From positions 12,026-27,169 of the forward strand of contig CAOOMX010000004.1 in NCBI GenBank assembly GCA_948497845.1: a stretch of 15,144 nt of DNA, given 5' to 3'. Shown here one piece after another: positions 13,610-15,144 of this stretch. The notes beneath the pieces were generated by a model, which did no database searches, was not told the origin of the DNA, and saw only the letters and a list, made by a program, of their open reading frames with translations. The translations under genes and the position numbers were made by a program. Every line of letters starts with the position of its first letter. Positions within the stretch are counted from its first letter, which is position 1. The DNA is from an uncultured Bacilli bacterium. Its GTDB lineage: Bacteria > Bacillota_I > Bacilli_A > RF39 > UBA660.

Positions 13610-14905
13610 ATGAAGAAAAAAACAAGAATTTTATTAGGAATAACCTTAATACTATTAACTATTTCAGCTGCGTATTTAAGTGTAAAAGCATTAAAAAGTG
13701 TTAGAGATACAAATAAAAATAATATAGCGCTTGCAGAAATAAGTACAAACCAAAAAAATCGTTTGTACAAATTAGAAGAATCATTAAAAGACACTTTTGG
13801 TGATAATTATAAGACAAAAGTAACAAATAATACAAATGCAACTAAAAAGTCTGAAAACATTGAATTAAAATTTAGAATAGCTAATTCTCAAGAAATTTTA
13901 TATCCTGATAATTATGGCGGAACATACATAAATGAAAATGATGAATTAGTAATTCAATTAGTAAGAAATGAAAAAAATATAAATTCTTTAAAATATAATT
14001 CTAGTAGTGGGGAAATAAGCTTAGATGACAGCGTTATAAAAGAATATGTTGAACATTCTTATAATGATTTGAATGATATTAATGATTTAATAACAAAATA
14101 TTTTCTAAAAAATGGTGTAAAGAATACAAATTTTGTTGCTAATTACGTAGATGTTTTTAGTAATAAAGTAATTGTTGAATTAAAGAACATAAGTTTAGAG
14201 GAACAAGAGAAATTTAAAAATGAAGTAATAGATTCAGATCTAATTGAATTTAAATTAGGAGAAAGAATTTCTACAACAGCAACTTATAAAGCGGGATCAA
14301 GATATACTTATGATGCCGCCTTTGAAAAAGATGGAAAAACAATAAATAAAATGAATTCTTCCTGTAGCGTAGGAGCTAGAGCAAAGAGAAATGGAGCAGT
14401 GGGATACATAACTGCTGGCCATTGTTTTGGCTATATGGATTATACAGTTACTTCTTCAAAGATAAATAATGGAACATATGTAACAAGAAGTTATAGTTCA
14501 AGCATGGACGCAGCTTTCGTAAAGTTAAGTTCTGGTAATTCTTTATCAAATGATTTAAATGATATGGGATATCAAGCAAGTTTTATAAATACAACTGGCC
14601 AAAATTATTTTATTAGCGGCACAATGGTAGGCAAAGATGGTTATGCAGGAAAATTTGGTAGTGGAATAATAGGATCGCTTAACTATTCAGTAACTGACAA
14701 TGATGGCTATTATCATAGTGGCTTAGTAAAAGCAAATATAACAACAATATTGGGTGATAGTGGTGGCCCAGTATTTACAATAAGTACTTTAACTTTGAAA
14801 GAAGGTGCACCATTAATCGGAATTATATCAGTAGGCGGAACTAATGTTTTAGGTTTTTATGAATATAATAGGATTGTTACAGCTTTGGGCTTAACTAAAT
14901 ACTAA
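13610..14905 (+). CDS. Secreted trypsin-like (S1 family) serine protease with propeptide
   Basis: 431 residues. Residues 8-26 form a signal peptide or anchor helix (LLGITLILLTISAAYLSV). Residues ~45-220 look like a streptogrisin/alpha-lytic type propeptide, including NYGGTYINENDELVIQLV (101-118). The catalytic domain (~225-431) carries the full triad: His271 in GYITAGHCF, Asp300 in SSMDAAFVKL and Ser384 in LGDSGGPVF. Cys252 (SSCSVGARAKR) and Cys272 would form the usual disulfide next to the active-site His. The fold and motifs resemble the bacterial S1 branch rather than HtrA, and no PDZ domain is present. ATG 13610 with AGGAGGG is chosen; the upstream TTG (13547) lacks a good site. Its neighbours are a secreted protein and a lipoprotein, so it acts outside the membrane. 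The substrate is unknown. Confidence 0.88.
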   Translation: MKKKTRILLGITLILLTISAAYLSVKALKSVRDTNKNNIALAEISTNQKNRLYKLEESLKDTFGDNYKTKVTNNTNATKKSENIELKFRIANSQEILYPDNYGGTYINENDELVIQLVRNEKNINSLKYNSSSGEISLDDSVIKEYVEHSYNDLNDINDLITKYFLKNGVKNTNFVANYVDVFSNKVIVELKNISLEEQEKFKNEVIDSDLIEFKLGERISTTATYKAGSRYTYDAAFEKDGKTINKMNSSCSVGARAKRNGAVGYITAGHCFGYMDYTVTSSKINNGTYVTRSYSSSMDAAFVKLSSGNSLSNDLNDMGYQASFINTTGQNYFISGTMVGKDGYAGKFGSGIIGSLNYSVTDNDGYYHSGLVKANITTILGDSGGPVFTISTLTLKEGAPLIGIISVGGTNVLGFYEYNRIVTALGLTKY

Positions 14906-14919
14906 AAAATTTAATGTAA

Positions 14920-14945
14920 AAGAGAACATAATTAGATGTTCTCTT
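14920..14945. terminator. Perfect 10-bp hairpin after the protease gene
   Basis: AAGAGAACAT (14920-14929) pairs perfectly with ATGTTCTCTT (14936-14945) around a 6-base loop. Only two T at the end of the stem and then AATTGG follow, so the U tract is poor. It may be a weak terminator, an mRNA 3' stabiliser or an operator for the next gene. Confidence 0.5.
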
Positions 14946-15012
14946 AATTGGATTACTATAAAAGTATTACAATATTATTGAAAATATAAAAGAGAAAAGG
15001 AACTGGATTTAA

Positions 15013-15144
15013 ATGAAAAAAATATTATTATTACTAATGTTCATATGGTTGCTAACTGGATGCTCTAAAGATAGTAATCTAGAAAAAAATGTTTCAACTC
15101 TTCCTACGGGTGAGAGTTTTGAATTTGAAAAATATGACGAATCA
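15013..15144 (+). CDS. Lipoprotein, N-terminal part (runs off the window)
   Basis: The first 44 codons are visible. The start (MKKILLLLMFIWLLTGCSK) is a classical type II signal peptide with lipobox L-T-G-C and Cys17 as the lipidation site, so the product is tethered to the outer face of the membrane. The following residues (SNLEKNVSTLPTGESFEFEK) are polar and give no family. The ribosome site is modest (GGA 5 bases upstream, AAGGAA further away). It follows the protease gene in the same direction by 107 bases and probably belongs to the same exported-protein cassette. Confidence 0.75.
   Translation, partial: MKKILLLLMFIWLLTGCSKDSNLEKNVSTLPTGESFEFEKYDES

Larger units (their letters stand above)
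9226..15144. mobile_element. Integrated element carrying a large serine recombinase (right end outside window)
   Basis: The left boundary is placed where the collagen-like gene breaks. The content is a serine recombinase, a small ORF, a divergent membrane-anchored XRE regulator and a cassette of exported proteins. No second collagen-gene fragment is seen before 15144, so the element should continue to the right. No capsid, relaxase or replication gene is visible here, so phage, conjugative or simple genomic-island status is undecided. Confidence 0.55.

Noticed and set aside
13510..13794. Minus-strand hydrophobic frame overlapping the protease start
   Set aside because: Antisense to the protease signal peptide and propeptide, with no ribosome site; hydrophobicity reflects AT-rich antisense codons.
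1..15144. tRNA or rRNA genes
   Set aside because: No CCA-ended cloverleaf, TTCRANNC T-loop pattern or rRNA conserved segment was noticed on either strand.

Overview
The window comes from a very AT-rich, low-GC Gram-positive bacterium (Bacillota; probably Bacilli or a related gut lineage). Supporting signs are rlmB-sigH-secE-nusG gene order, a SigH-type sigma factor, strong AGGAGG-type ribosome binding sites, extended -10 promoters and collagen-like GXY proteins. Genes end in TGA as well as TAA and Trp is TGG, so the code is standard rather than mycoplasma code 4. The species cannot be named from sequence alone.

Layout. (1) 1-2930 is a core block: the 3' part of a Ppx/GppA-like gene, then rlmB, a SigH-like sigma factor, secE and nusG, closed by a bidirectional terminator. 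yacP, rpmG and rplK-rplA, which flank these genes in Bacillus, are absent. (2) 2906-6743 holds a convergent family-2 glycosyltransferase with TPR repeats, which lacks any ATG/GTG/TTG start and seems to begin at ATA; a secreted CAP-domain protein; a GNAT acetyltransferase; and an unrecognised membrane protein. (3) 6750-8917 is a uracil salvage operon (NCS2 permease then upp). It is preceded by a 24-codon leader ORF whose stop codon lies in the 5' arm of an intrinsic terminator, which suggests translation-coupled attenuation. (4) 8924-9230 is the 3' remnant of a collagen-like gene.

(5) From about 9230 to the window's right edge lies what looks like an integrated element. A large serine recombinase on the minus strand abuts the broken collagen-like gene, as expected for an att junction. 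Upstream of it is a 43-residue ORF that also appears to start at ATA. An intergenic region with a 17-bp palindrome separates these from a divergent XRE-type regulator that carries a transmembrane segment and a large external domain. Downstream on the plus strand come a secreted protein of unknown family, a trypsin-like (S1) serine protease with His-Asp-Ser triad and a propeptide, and the start of a lipoprotein.

Working view: the element couples a membrane-tethered regulator to a cassette of exported proteins (protease, secreted protein, lipoprotein) and may control its own recombinase through the divergent operator region. The exported cassette and its link to the regulator are the least explained part of the window. 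All functional coupling here is inference from gene order and motifs.
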